Notes under the pieces: generated by a model
Database searches by the model: none
What the model was told of the DNA's origin: nothing
What the model saw: the letters and a program-made list of their open reading frames with translations, nothing else
In this document: piece by piece, positions 19,432 to 31,472 of the stretch
How the letters are laid out: the number at the start of each line of letters is the position of its first letter
Position numbering within the stretch: the first letter of the stretch is position 1
Program-made: the position numbers and the translations under genes
NCBI GenBank assembly: GCA_963709765.1
Contig: CAVPXL010000005.1
Location: 372,001-436,000, forward strand
DNA: 64,000 nt
Origin: Roseitranquillus sp963709765
GTDB lineage: Bacteria; Pseudomonadota; Alphaproteobacteria; Rhodobacterales; Rhodobacteraceae
Direction of reading: 5' to 3'

Positions 19432-20801
19432 CGCGTTGCGCCGAGGGCCGGCGGTTTCGGGCCGCCGGTCGCCCAGTCGAGCAGCTCCACCGTGTGAACC
19501 ACCGGGATGTCGGTGCCCGAGCCGATCTGGACCATGCACCCGATGTTGCCCGCCGCGATGACGTCCGGCGTCTTCGCCGCGAGCGTCGCCACCTTTCGTC
19601 GTTTCAGTTCGTCCGAAATCTCCGGCTGCATCAGGTTGTAGGTCCCGGCCGAGCCGCAGCAGAGATGGCTGTCGGCCGGCTCCACCACGGCGAATCCCGC
19701 CCGTTTCAACAGGGCCTTGGGCGCGGTCTTGATCTTCTGGCCGTGCTGCAGCGAACACGCGGCGTGATAGGCGACGCGCAGACCGCCACCGCTGGCCTCG
19801 CCGGCCTTGCCACGGGTCTCCGGCGGCGCATCGATGCCCGCGACGCCCCGTTGCGCCGGGTTGGCCCCCTCCACCGGTGCCTCCGGCATGAGCTCTTCCA
19901 GCAATTCCGAGACGTCCACCGCCAGCCGGCTGATCTCGGCTGCCGCCTCGGCGCGGCCTTCGTTGCGCAGCATGTGGCCGTAATCCTTCACCGTCGTGCC
20001 GCAACCCGACGTGTTGATGACCACGGCGTCCAGCCCGCCGTGCCGCGCCTCGTCCATCCAGACGTCGATGTTGCGCGCCGCGAAGCCGTGGCTCTCGCCG
20101 GTCTTGCCCATGTGATGCACCAGAGCGCCGCAACATCCCTGCCCCTTCGGAATGATCACTTCGCAGCCCAGCCGGGTCAGGAGACGGATCGTGGCGTCGT
20201 TGATGTCGGTGTTGAGCGCGCGCTGGGCGCAGCCGGTCATCAGCACGACGCGTTTCCGGCGCGTCCCCTCGGCCGGAAAGACCTGCGGATCGTCGTTCCG
20301 GCTCGGCGCGGGGATGCGCCTGGGCGCCATGGCGAGCATCGCCCGCAGCCGCGCATCGGGAATCAGCCAGCGGAACGGCCTGCCGATCTTCGCCCCCAGC
20401 AGCGCGAGGCGGAACCGCCCCGGATAGGGCAGGATCCGGGCCAGCGTCCAGCGCAGCACCCGGTCGGCAAGCGGGCGGCGATACGTCTCCTCGATATGGG
20501 CGCGGGCGTGATCGACGAGGTGCATGTAATGCACGCCGGACGGACAGGTGGTCATGCAGGCCAGACAGCTCAGGCAGCGGTCGATATGGGTCACCGTCTT
20601 CGCATCCGCCGGCCGGTCGTTCTCCAGCATGTCCTTGATCAGGTAGATGCGGCCGCGCGGGCTGTCGAGTTCGTCCCCGAGCACCTGGTAGGTCGGACAG
20701 GTCGCGGTGCAGAACCCGCAATGCACGCAGGCCCGCAGGATCTCGTTCGACCGCGCCGTGTCGGGGTCGCGCAGTTGTTCTGGCGTGAAGCTGGTCTGCA
20801 T
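19428..20801 (-). CDS. glcF: Glycolate oxidase iron-sulfur subunit
   Basis: A 457-residue subunit of the glycolate oxidase complex, which oxidises glycolate to glyoxylate and passes electrons to the membrane. Two 4Fe-4S ferredoxin motifs, CVHCGFCTATCP (about residues 25-36) and CLSCLACMTTCP (about 76-87), are followed by two CCG domains (GCCGALVHHMG and LCCGSAGTYN). It is the third gene of glcD-glcE-glcF on the minus strand, 124 bases after glcE, and overlaps the protease gene by 4 bases. Confidence 0.95.
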   Translation of the reverse strand: MQTSFTPEQLRDPDTARSNEILRACVHCGFCTATCPTYQVLGDELDSPRGRIYLIKDMLENDRPADAKTVTHIDRCLSCLACMTTCPSGVHYMHLVDHARAHIEETYRRPLADRVLRWTLARILPYPGRFRLALLGAKIGRPFRWLIPDARLRAMLAMAPRRIPAPSRNDDPQVFPAEGTRRKRVVLMTGCAQRALNTDINDATIRLLTRLGCEVIIPKGQGCCGALVHHMGKTGESHGFAARNIDVWMDEARHGGLDAVVINTSGCGTTVKDYGHMLRNEGRAEAAAEISRLAVDVSELLEELMPEAPVEGANPAQRGVAGIDAPPETRGKAGEASGGGLRVAYHAACSLQHGQKIKTAPKALLKRAGFAVVEPADSHLCCGSAGTYNLMQPEISDELKRRKVATLAAKTPDVIAAGNIGCMVQIGSGTDIPVVHTVELLDWATGGPKPPALGATR

Positions 20802-20925
20802 CTAGAGGCTCATGTCCGGAGGGCGTCCGGAATCGCCGGACGCGGCGGCATGCCGGGCGCGCGCGACAAGTGCGGGACCTCGGGGCCCGGCGGCGCCTGG
20901 CGCGGACACGGGTCGGTCCGATGGT

Positions 20926-22099
20926 TCATCCGGTTTCTCCGTTGCTCGCCGGGGCGTCCATCAACCCCGGATTGAGGATGCCGCGCGGGTCGAATTGCTG
21001 GCGCAACCCGCGCGAGAGCCGCGCGACAGGCGCGGGCTCGGGGTGGTGCGCGCCGAAACGGGCGAAGGTTCGCGGCGCGGCCCGGACCAGCGTGGCGTGC
21101 CCCCGCATGCCCGCCATCCGCGCGCGCAGGTCCGTCCCCTCGGCCACCGCGAGCCAGATCAACCCGCCGCCCCAGTCGCAGATCATGTTCCTGGCCGCGC
21201 AGCGCTCCACGACACTCGGGGCATCGGACGGCTTTACCGAAACCCGCCAGATGTCGTCGCCAGCCTCGGCCAGAGGCAGGACGTCGCGGATCCCGCGCCA
21301 GATCTCCGCCACGGCCTCGGAATCCCGTTCGACCCGAACGTCGTGCCCGCGCAGGAGATCCTTCAGCCGACCGGCGCGGTAGGCCACGCTTTCGGCAAAC
21401 CCCTCGATCCGTATCAGCGCCCCCAGAGCCGGATCGTAGGCGGCCCCCGACACGTCGAACGGCGAGGTCAGCGCCGCCGACAGGACAGGCAGGGCGGCCG
21501 CGACATCCTCCGCCGCCACGACCAATGTCGCCGATGCGGCCGACGCCGGCAGGACCTTGAACGCGATCTCGGTGAGGATTCCGAGAGTCCCGCGGCTTCC
21601 CGCCATCAGTTTGACCAGATCGTAGCCGGTGACGTTCTTCATCACGCGACCGCCGTTGCGGATGATTTCGCCTTGTCCGTCGACAAGGCGCACGCCCAGC
21701 ATGAAGTCACGCGCCGCCCCGACCTGAACGCGCCGCGGACCACTCACGTTGGCCGCCGCGACGCCGCCGATCGTCGGCTCGCCGCTGGTGCCCAGAAGGG
21801 CCCGATGATCCATCGGTTCGAAGGGCAGGCGCTGTCCCTCGGCCAAGAGCGCGGCCTCGACTTCGGCAAGCGGCGTTCCAGCCCGCGCCACCAGGGTCAG
21901 CGCTCCGGGCTCGTAGAGCTGGATGCCGCTGATCGCCGCCGTCGACAACCTGCGAAGACCCTCCTTTCCCGCCAGATCGCGTGTCCCGCCTCCGCTGATG
22001 CGAAAGGGTCCGCTCGCAGTCCCGGACGATCTCGGCCAGCGCCGCCTCGTCCGCCGGCGCCAGCCTCTCGGCGTCGAGAACCGCGCCTTCGGAACTCAT
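20926..22099 (-). CDS. glcE: Glycolate oxidase FAD-binding subunit (one apparent frameshift)
   Basis: GlcE, a second FAD-binding subunit. The N-terminus begins MSSEGAVLDAERLAPADEAAL and breaks near 22010. The rest continues in another frame from FRISGGGTRDLAGKEG through PGTPLAEVEAALLAEGQ-type sequence to the C-terminal FDPRGILNPG. One extra base explains the break; without it the protein is 390 residues, the normal size. The start overlaps the glcD stop (ATGA). Core motifs are intact (GGVAAANVSGPRR, MKNVTGYDLVKLMAGS). Confidence 0.9.
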
Positions 22100-23551
22100 G
22101 CGGCGGTGCCGATCCGGTCGCGCCCGCGCCGCGACCCGGACGCCTCAAGCGGGAACACCTTGGCCGGGTTCAGCAGCCAGTCCGGGTCGAACACGTCCTT
22201 CACCCGCATCTGCGCCTCCAGATCGGCAGGGTCATACTGGTCGGCCATCAGATCGCGCTTTTCGACCCCCACGCCATGCTCGCCGGTCAGGCAGCCGCCG
22301 ACCTCGACGCAGAGCCGCAGGATGTCGGCTCCCATCGCCTCGGCCTTGTCGAGCTCGCCGGGCGCGTTCGCGTCGAAAAGGATCAGCGGGTGCATGTTGC
22401 CGTCACCCGCATGAAAGACGTTCGCGACCTCGAGGCCATAGCGATCAGAAAGCTCGCCGATGCCGCTCAACACGCGCGGCAGTTCGTTCACTGGGATCGT
22501 GCCGTCGAGACATATGTAGTCGTTGATCTGCCCCATCGCCCCGAAGGCCGACTTGCGGCCCAGCCAGATCCGCGCCGCCTCGTCGGCGTCCTGCGCCTCG
22601 CGCAGTTCGAGCGGATCGTGGCCGCGGGCGATCTGCATGATGAGACCGAGCTGCTCGTCGATCTCCGCGTCGCTGCCCTCCACCTCGACGATCAGGAGCG
22701 CCTCGCAATCGGGATAGCCGGCATGGGCGAAGGCCTCGCAGGCGCGGATGCAGGGCCGGTCCATGAACTCGATCGCCACCGGCAGGACGCCGGCCTTGAT
22801 GATGTCGCTGACGCACGCTCCCGCCACCTCGTTGGAGCCGAACGCCATGAGGACGGGGCGCGCGCCTTCGGGCTTGGGCAGGATGCGCAGGGTGGCTTCG
22901 GTCACGACACCCAGCTGCCCCTCCGACCCGCAGACGACCCCCAGCAGGTCGAGACCGGAAGCATCCAGATGCGCGCCGCCCAGCTCGACGACAGAGCCAT
23001 CCATCAAGACCATGGTCACGCCCAGCAGGTTGTTGGTCGTGACCCCGTATTTCAGGCAATGCGCGCCGCCCGAATTCATCGCCGATGTTGCCGGCGATGG
23101 CACAGGCGAGCTGCGACGACGGGTCTGGCGCATAGAAGAAGCCGTCCTCCTCCACCGCGCCCGTCACGCTCAGGTTGGTGCGCCCGGTCTGCACCCGGAT
23201 GAACCGGTTGTCGTAGTCGGTCTCGAGCACCTGCGTCAGGCGCGCCACGCCGAGGATCACGCTGTCCGCCGTGGGCAGCGCGCCGCCGGCGAGCGACGTG
23301 CCCGCGCCGCGAGGCACCACCGGAACGCCCTCCTCGTGGCAGACGCGCAGCGCGGCGGCGACCTCCTCGGTGCTCGCCGGCAGGACGACCGCGAGCGGCG
23401 GGCATTTGTAGGCGGTCAGCGCGTCGCATTCGTAGGCACGGGTTTCATGCACTTCGTCGATCACGGCGTTCTTCGGCATCACCGCGCGCAGGCGCGCCAC
23501 GATCCTGTCCTTGCGCGCAAGAATGCCGGCATCCGGGACGGGCATCTTCAT
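22096..23551 (-). CDS. glcD: Glycolate oxidase catalytic FAD subunit (one apparent frameshift)
   Basis: GlcD carries the FAD that oxidises glycolate. The N-terminal half has PVVPRGAGTSLAGGA and SSQLACAIAGNIG; the next residues, MNSGGAHCLKYGVTTNNLLG, are found only after a frame change at position 23080 (one extra base, C on the plus strand). Corrected length is 484 residues, standard for the family. The C-terminal flavoprotein motifs GDGNMHPLILFD and GEHGVGVEKRDLM are intact. First gene of the glcDEF operon; the upstream 117 bases separate it from a divergent gene and should hold the promoter. Confidence 0.92.
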
Positions 23552-23668
23552 GGGCGTCTCCTCCTCGACCCGTCATGGAGCATGGCCAATTCCGGAGCCG
23601 GTAGCAAATGCGCGAGACGGCCCGATCGGGTCGCGCGCAGAGCGCCCGGCCATGACAGGATGCTGGCC

Positions 23669-24025
23669 ATGCAAGTCCTTCTCGCCCTCCTGCTCTGGAC
23701 GATTCCGCTGCTTGCCGACGAGGCCATCATCGAGTCGGCGCAGGCCGTGCGGCAGGCCGACGGAACGTGGCGCGCCGCCGTAACCCTTCGGCACGCCGAG
23801 ACGGGCTGGGACGATTACGCCGACGGCTGGCGCGTGGAGAGCGGCGACGGGGCGATCCTCGGCAACCGGCCGCTTCTGCATCCGCATGCGAGCGAACAGC
23901 CGTTCACCCGCTCGCTTACCGGCGTCCGGATCCCGATCGGCACGACGAGCGTGATCGTCCGGGCGCGGACATCCGTCGAGGGCTGGGGCGAGGAAACCCG
24001 CGAGGTGCGCCTCGTCCGGCGCTGA
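23669..24025 (+). CDS. Small secreted hypothetical protein
   Basis: A 118-residue protein with an N-terminal signal peptide (QVLLALLLWTIPLLADE). The mature part looks like a single beta-sandwich (WRAAVTLRHAETGWDDYADG, RTSVEGWGEET). I recall similar short exported proteins in Rhodobacteraceae but no assigned function. The start at 23669 has AGGA 8 bases upstream; ATG 23660 is in frame but less well placed. Confidence 0.6.
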   Translation: MQVLLALLLWTIPLLADEAIIESAQAVRQADGTWRAAVTLRHAETGWDDYADGWRVESGDGAILGNRPLLHPHASEQPFTRSLTGVRIPIGTTSVIVRARTSVEGWGEETREVRLVRR

Positions 24026-24031
24026 ACGGGA

Positions 24032-26101
24032 TCAGCGGCGCCCCTCGCGAAGCCAGGCGCCGACGATCAGGGCCGAGGCCAGCAACAGCCAGGCCCATGC
24101 AGGCAGGAGCGGCGAAACCCGCACATCGGCGGTCAGGTACGCCGCCCGCGGCGTGATTCCGAGCCAGCCGCGCCCCGCCGCCGGGCGTCCCTCCCGCACC
24201 TTGCGCAATTCGGGCACGCCGTCCTCGATCCGGCGGATGCCGCCGCGGGTCGCGTCGACCGGCGCCTCCAGCGTCTCGACGCTTGCCAGGGCCTGCTCGA
24301 ACTCGCGCGGCGCGGCCGGGCCCAGCGCCACGACCGCGGTCTGCTCGCCTTCCGCCAACTGGTAGAGACCGATTTCGGGCGCGGTCCATTTCGCCGTGAA
24401 GCGCCCCGGAGAGACCTCGGCGAGCGCAACCGTCTCGGTCTCGCCATCCGGGCGGATGATTTCGACATCCCCCACCGTGTCCAGCAATGTCCGCCGCAGG
24501 ATCGTGACGTCGAGCCCGCTCGCCGTGGCCGAGAGCGCCTCCTCCTCCAGCTCCGGCTCGCGCATCAGCCAGTGCGCCAGGCGCCGCAGAAGCTCGAGTT
24601 GCGGCCCGCCGCCCTCGTAGCCACGATGCCAGAGCCAGGCGTGATCGCTGGCCAGCAGCGCCACGCGCCCCTCGCCGACCCGGTCGAGCACGAGAAGCGG
24701 GCGATCGCCCGCGCCCTTCATCACCGTGTTGCCCGAAGCGCCCTCCACCTCGACGATCCGCATCCAGCGGCCCCAGGGCGCATCGCCCGTTCCCGTGGTG
24801 CCCGCCGCTTCTTCGAGCGCGACGGTCACCGGATGACGCTTGCCGACGTCGGTAAGCGCCGGGGCGTAGGGCTCCTCGACCACGCGGCCGGTGGGCGCCG
24901 CCGGGAGGATTTCGCCAAGGGGCGAGCGGTAGAGCAACTCGGCACTGGCGAAATCAGGGCCTGCGGCGATCAGCAACGCGCCCCCGTCCTCGACGTACTG
25001 CCGGATGTTGTCGAGATAGATCGACTGCAGGATCCCGCGCCGCTTGTAACGGTCGAACACGATCAGGTCGAACTCGTCGATCTTGTCGAGGAACAGCTCG
25101 CGCGTCGGAAAGGCGATCAGGCTCAGCTCGTCAACCGGCACACCGTCCTGCTTCTCGGGCGGGCGCAGGATGGTGAAGTGCACCAGGTCGACGGAACTGT
25201 CGGATTTCAGCAGGTTGCGCCAGGTCCGCTCGCCCGGATGCGGCTCGCCCGAGACCAGAAGCACGCGCAGGCGATCGCGCACGCCGTTGATCTGCACCAC
25301 CGCCGAATTGTTGCGGTCGGTCAGCTCGCCCTCGGCCTCGGGCAGGACGAACTGGATCACGTTCATGCCCCCGTGTGGCAGCGTTACCGGCAGCTCCAGC
25401 GTCTGTCCGACCGGCACCATGAATTCCTGCACCTCGCCGCCATCGACCGAGATCCGCAGCGTCGCCCGCCCGCCCAGCCCGTCCGGAACGGCGCCGCCGT
25501 CCTCGACCCGCAGCGCAAGCGTCACCGGCTCGCCGAGGATGGCGAAGGCCGGCGCGCTCTCGATGACCAGCCGCCGATCCCAATCGTCCGAACGCCCGGT
25601 GATCAGTGCATGGAGCGGTGCCGGCAGGTCCGGCGCGGCGTCGAGATCGTGGAGCCGTCCATCCGTCACGAGTATCGCGCCCGCCAGTCGGCTCCGCGGC
25701 TCCTCGGCCATCGCGGACGCCAGCGCGCCCATGAGAAGCGTTCCGCCATCCTCTTCGGCATCGGCCAGTTCGATCGTCCGTAGCTCGGTGCCGGGCATCG
25801 CGGCGACCTCGGCCTCGATCGCCGCCACGGCGCGCGCCGTCTGGGCGGGACGGTCGCCGATCCGCTGGCTGGCGCTGCGATCGACCACCATGATCACGAT
25901 GTCCGAGAGCGGGGCGCGATCCTCGTCCTGCAGCGACGGGTTCGCCACGGCCGCGACCAGCGCGCCCGCCGCCAGCGCCCGCAGCCACCATCCCGACAGC
26001 CCGCGCCATGCGGCAAGGACGATCAGGGCGGCCATGAGTGCCGCCACCGTCCAGACCACAGGCAGCGGCAGCAGCGGATCGAAGATCACCGACCCGGTCA
26101 T
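24032..26101 (-). CDS. Large membrane protein with VWA-like and glutamine-amidotransferase-like domains
   Basis: A 689-residue protein. Two N-terminal membrane helices (residues about 12-55) are followed by a von Willebrand A-like region (IVIMVVDRSASQR, ILVTDGR), beta-rich segments, a GATase1-like domain (VEDGGALLIAAGPDF, LASDHAWLWHRGYEGGG), and a final helix with a basic tail. This is the last gene of a MoxR / DUF58 / DUF4159 operon, 25 bases after the DUF4159 gene. Such clusters are linked to envelope stress and metalloprotein chaperoning; the specific role is unknown. Confidence 0.75.
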   Translation of the reverse strand: MTGSVIFDPLLPLPVVWTVAALMAALIVLAAWRGLSGWWLRALAAGALVAAVANPSLQDEDRAPLSDIVIMVVDRSASQRIGDRPAQTARAVAAIEAEVAAMPGTELRTIELADAEEDGGTLLMGALASAMAEEPRSRLAGAILVTDGRLHDLDAAPDLPAPLHALITGRSDDWDRRLVIESAPAFAILGEPVTLALRVEDGGAVPDGLGGRATLRISVDGGEVQEFMVPVGQTLELPVTLPHGGMNVIQFVLPEAEGELTDRNNSAVVQINGVRDRLRVLLVSGEPHPGERTWRNLLKSDSSVDLVHFTILRPPEKQDGVPVDELSLIAFPTRELFLDKIDEFDLIVFDRYKRRGILQSIYLDNIRQYVEDGGALLIAAGPDFASAELLYRSPLGEILPAAPTGRVVEEPYAPALTDVGKRHPVTVALEEAAGTTGTGDAPWGRWMRIVEVEGASGNTVMKGAGDRPLLVLDRVGEGRVALLASDHAWLWHRGYEGGGPQLELLRRLAHWLMREPELEEEALSATASGLDVTILRRTLLDTVGDVEIIRPDGETETVALAEVSPGRFTAKWTAPEIGLYQLAEGEQTAVVALGPAAPREFEQALASVETLEAPVDATRGGIRRIEDGVPELRKVREGRPAAGRGWLGITPRAAYLTADVRVSPLLPAWAWLLLASALIVGAWLREGRR

Positions 26102-26126
26102 GGCCGGGTGTCCCGGAACACGGCGC

Positions 26127-28875
26127 TCATTGGCCCAGCCTGTCGAGCAACGCGGGGACGTGGACCTGGTCGGATTTGTAGTTCCCGGTCAGGACATGCA
26201 TGATCAGGTTCACCCCGAAACGCTCCGCGATCTCGCGCTGCCGCTCGCCGGCATAGCCGCGCCCGACCGGGTAAAGCGACATGCCGCGCTCGTCTACCGC
26301 CCAGGCCGCTGCCCAGTCGTTGCCGCCGATCACCACCGGCGTCACGTTGTCGTTGAGGTTGCGAAACGGCATGCCGTCCACCAGCTCTGCATCCTCCGGC
26401 GCCGCCTCGACCCAGACCTCGCGGCCCGCATGACGGCCGGGAAAGTCCTGCAGCAGATAGAAGCTGCGGGTCAGGACGTGGTCAGGGGGGACCGGCTCCA
26501 GCGGCGGAATGTCGAGCGGGGCGGCAATCTGCTGCAGCCGGCGGCCCGCGGGCGTTGCCGAGCCGAACCCGGCCAGGTTCGCGTCGCGCGTGTCGAACAG
26601 GATCATGCCGCCGGTCTGGAGATAGCGGTTCAGCCGGTCGTAGGCCTCGTCCGACGGTAGCGGCTGGGTTTCGGTGACCGGCCAGTAGAGGAACGGGTAG
26701 AACGCCAGTTCGTCGGTCTCCAGATCGACCGCCACCGGATCGGCCGGCTCGACCGAGGTCCGCCGGAAAAGGGTCTGGCTCAGACCGCGCAGACCAGCCT
26801 CGGCCAATGCGTCAAGGCTCGCATCGCCCGTGAGCGACATGCGCCAGAACGACCTCGCGCGTCGCCGCCAAGGCCCGCGAATCGTCCTGTGCCTCCGCGT
26901 CGTATGGCGGCCAGCAGCAGCGCCAAGGCGAGCACCGTCACCGGCGCCGCGCCGCGCAGCCGGCCCGAGAGCCAGAGCGACGCCAGGATGTCGAGCAGAA
27001 GGAGCCCCAGCGCCGCGGCGAGGAAGCCGCCCTTGAGCGGCGCCTCGCGAACCACGTCCAGCCCCTCGACCGAGACCCGCGCGGGCCAGGCCGTCGGCTC
27101 GAGCGTCGCGTCGGGCCCCAGAACGTTGAGCGCGACCCGGCGGTCCTCGCCGGCATAGAGACCCGGCGGCGTGGCGGGACCGGGCTGCGCCTCCGCCAGC
27201 GCCTCGCCCGGCACGCCCGCGAGTTCGCCCGCATCCTCCACCGTGCCGAAGGCGGTGACGACCTGATCCGCCGTCCAGATCGTACCTGCCAGTTCCCCGG
27301 CCTCGGGCCGCCCGGCCGGTGTCGAGATCGCCAGACGCTCGAGCATCTGCACGAAAAGACCCGAGAGCGGCAGGGTCGACCATTCGGCGTTGGCGGTGAC
27401 ATGGAACAGCACGACCTGCCCCTCGCCCAGCCGCGACCGGGTGACGAGCGGCGTTCCGTCGGCGAGCGAGGCGATGGTGCGCTCCGGCAGGTCCGGACCC
27501 GGTTGCGCCATCACCTGCGCGCTCACCCGCACGTCCGCGGGGAACGTCCAGACCGGCGAACGGAGACCCGGGCCCGAACGGGCTCAGCGCCTTGGGCTCG
27601 CCCCAGCTCATGGCGCCGCCCACACTCCGCCCCCCGGCGCGAAGCCGCACCGGCAGAAGCGGGTCGGCCTCGGACCGTCCGACCTCGGACCCCGCCAGCC
27701 GCGGCCCCGCGAACCGCACCAGCAGGCCCCCGCCCTCGACCCAGGCGCGCAGATCGTCGCCGTCCGTCGACGGTCGCCACATCGGCCAGAACGATCACGT
27801 CGGGATTGGCCAGCAGCACGTCGGACATCGCTCCCCCGATCAGGTCGGCGGTGGGCGCCAGCGCCTGTTCCAGATAATGCGTCGGCGACAGCAGCTCCAA
27901 TCCCTCGCGATCGCCCGTCGCGGCGATCAGCGCCACCTCGCGCCGGCGCAGCGCGTCGTCGCTCAGTGTCACCGCCGCCGCCGAGCGCAGACCCGAAAGC
28001 TGGAACCGGGTCACCCGGTTGCGCAGCTCAGGCGGCAGCGACAGGCGCGCCTCGGCCTCGGTCGCCCCCTCCGCGAAGGAGATCTCCGCCCGCGCCAGTT
28101 CGCGTGCCACGCCGTTGGGATCGGGGCCGTGGGCGATCAGGTCGGCCGTGACCGCCGGTCCGGCCCCGGCCCGCAGCGCACGCACCGCCACCAGACCGTC
28201 CTCGTAGCGCGGCGGGGTCAGGCCCATGACCGGCCGCGGGCTCTCGAACACCGTGACCGGGCCCGCCGCCTCGAACGCCTCCAGAAGCGCGGCGCGCCAG
28301 GGCCTCGCGACGCCATCCGACAACCAGTAGGTCTCGGCGGACGGCAGGTCGCCGGCCCAGGCCAGCGTCAGCTCCGCATCGGGCGCCCAGGGCTGCGGCC
28401 GCAGCCCGGGCAGGCGCGCCGCCCAGGCATCGGCAGCCTGGAAGGGCACGGCGCCGGGCGGCAGATCGGTCAGCGTGACGACCGCCGCCACCCGCTCCTC
28501 GCGCGCCGCCCGCGCCAGCAGCGCGTCCACCCGCTCCATCCGGCGCGGCCAGTCGCGCGCGTCCGCCCAGGTCCCGTCCAGCACGACCAGAAGCGGCCCG
28601 CTCCCCCGCGCCTGATCCTGCGGGTTCAGGACCGGCCCCGCGAATCCGACGATCACCGCCGCCACCGCCAGCATCCGCAGCAACAGCAGCCACCACGGCG
28701 TCCGGTCCGTCTGGGTCTCGTCGTCGGTCAGGCCGAGCAGCAGGGCGACGCCGGGAAACCGCCGCCGGATCGGCGCCGGCGGCACCGCGCGCAGGATCAG
28801 CCAGAGGACCGGCAGCGCCAGCAGCGCCAGAAGCAGAAGCGGCGCCGTGAAACCGACAGGCCCGATCGCCCACAT
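26127..28875 (-). CDS. DUF4159 domain-containing membrane protein (four apparent frameshifts)
   Basis: BatA-type protein with N-terminal helices (MWAIGPVGFTAPLLLLALLA), a middle region, and a C-terminal DUF4159 domain (YPFLYWPVTETQPLP, GGMILFDTRD, HVLTRSFYLLQDFPG, NLIMHVLTGNYKSDQ). The frame changes at about 27765, 27539-27542 (a G run), 26902 and 26836. Each break is cured by removing one base, giving 915 codons exactly. The start at 28875 overlaps the stop of the upstream DUF58 gene. Because every segment retains family sequence, the breaks look like consensus insertions. Confidence 0.8.
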
Positions 28876-29748
28876 CAGTGCACCCGCTCCATCGCGCCGT
28901 AGAGCCAGAGCAGCGCCCCGGCGGGCGGCGCGTCGGTGTGATGGAGCATGAGCTGCCAGCCGGTCGTGCGGGCCAGCGGCGGCCAGCCGCGCCTTGCGCT
29001 CGGACAACCGCTCCAGATACCGGTCGCGCAAATCGCCCGCCTTCAGCGTCTCGTGGCGCAAGGTGCCGCCGACGCTTTCGAAGATCGTGCGGCCGTCGAA
29101 GGGGAAGGCTTCCTCCTGCGGGTCGAGGATCTGCACCAGCGCGCCCTTCACCCCGAGGTCCGCCGACGCCGTCAGCGCCGCCTCCGCCGCGCCGATATCG
29201 CCGAGGAAGTCCGAGACGTAGACCGCGCGCGCGTGCGGAATGCAGCCCGCGCGCCGACGGCGCCCCGTAATCGGCCGCGCTCACGTCGCTCGACAGCGCG
29301 TCCGCCAACCGCAGAAGCTGCACCTGTCCTGTGCGCGGCGCGAGGTCGGCGCCGGAAAGACCGACGCGCTCGCCGCCGCGGACCAGCAGCACCGACAGCG
29401 CCATCGCAAGGAGCCGCGCCCGGTCCACCTTGGTCGGCAGGTCACGGGTCGAGGCAAACCGCATCGACGCCGCCGTATCGACCCAGATCGTGACGCTCTG
29501 CGCCGCCTGCCATTCGGTTTCGCGCACGAAATGGGCGTCCGAGCGGCCCGAGCGGCGCCAGTCGATCCGCCGCGCCTCGTCGCCCTGATGCGCCGGGCGG
29601 AACTGCCAGAACTCGTCGCCCATCCCGACCCGCCGGCGGCCGTGACTGCCGGGCAGCACCGTCGCCGCCAGGTGCTCCGCCGCCGCCAGCAGCGGCGGCA
29701 GCGGCGCGGCCAGCCCCTCGGCGCGGCTGCGCAGGAGGGCGGCGTCGC

Positions 29749-29752
<4 letters not shown>
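28875..29752 (-). CDS. DUF58 domain-containing protein (two apparent frameshifts)
   Basis: A DUF58 protein (BatB/VWA-like partner of MoxR ATPases). The start MSDAALLRSRAEGLA leads into the family block FRPAHQGDEARRIDWRRSGR and the VWA-like TIWVDTAASMRF. The frame shifts near 29248 (restoring GCIPHARAVYVSDFLGDIG) and near 28977 (restoring LARTTGWQLMLHHTDAPP). Removing one base at each gives 292 codons ending in GAMERVH. The start overlaps the moxR stop by ATGA and the stop overlaps the DUF4159 start. Confidence 0.82.
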
Positions 29753-30768
<1,016 letters not shown>

Positions 30769-30829
30769 GACAACGTCCCCGGCAGGATTAAGGTGATCCT
30801 AGCAGAGGCAGGTATCGCGTGGGATGCAA

Positions 30830-31420
30830 ATGACAAAAGCGCACACGCCACAAAACATCGTGAGACCCTCCCCCGACTCGCTTGCCGAGAGCGCGTCAGC
30901 CGCCGCGTCGGGCAAGCTTCCGCCGGTCGAGAAGTGGGATCCGCCCTATTGCGGCGAGATGGACATGGAGATCCGGCGCGACGGCACCTGGTTTCACGAC
31001 GGCACACCCATCGGGCGGCCGGCGCTGGTGCGGCTCTTCTCGACGATTCTCAAGCGCGAGGGAGACCGGCACTACCTCGTCACGCCAGTGGAAAAGATCG
31101 GCATCCGGGTCGAGGACGCGCCGTTCGTCGCCATCGACGTGGAGACCGGGGACGGCGCGCTGACCTTCGTGACGAACGTCGGCGACCGGGTCACGGCCGG
31201 CGAAGAGCACCCGATCCGCGTCGAGCGCGACCCGCGGACGGGCGAGCCCGCGCCCTACGTCCACGTCCGCGCCGGACTGGAGGCGCTGATCGACCGCAAG
31301 ACGTTCTACCGGCTCGTGGATCTCGGCGAGCGCAGGCCGCACGACGGCGCGGAATGGTTCGGGCTCGTGTCCGGCGGCACCTTCTTCCCGGTCATCCCGG
31401 CGGCGGAACTGCCGGAATAG
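30830..31420 (+). CDS. DUF1285 domain-containing protein
   Basis: A 196-residue cytoplasmic protein with the DUF1285 pattern: PPYCGEMDMEIRRDGTWFHDGTPI, RLFSTILKREGD, VTPVEKIGI, and the C-terminal DRKTFYRLVDLGE and WFGLVSGGTFFPV. Function unknown. The second ATG (30830) is chosen because GGG sits 6 bases upstream; ATG 30824 would have the ribosome site too close. Divergent from moxR. Confidence 0.85.
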   Translation: MTKAHTPQNIVRPSPDSLAESASAAASGKLPPVEKWDPPYCGEMDMEIRRDGTWFHDGTPIGRPALVRLFSTILKREGDRHYLVTPVEKIGIRVEDAPFVAIDVETGDGALTFVTNVGDRVTAGEEHPIRVERDPRTGEPAPYVHVRAGLEALIDRKTFYRLVDLGERRPHDGAEWFGLVSGGTFFPVIPAAELPE

Positions 31421-31472
31421 GCCTCAAGCGGCGCTTGATCGGCGCGCGCCACTTCAGCCACGCTAAGGCAGC

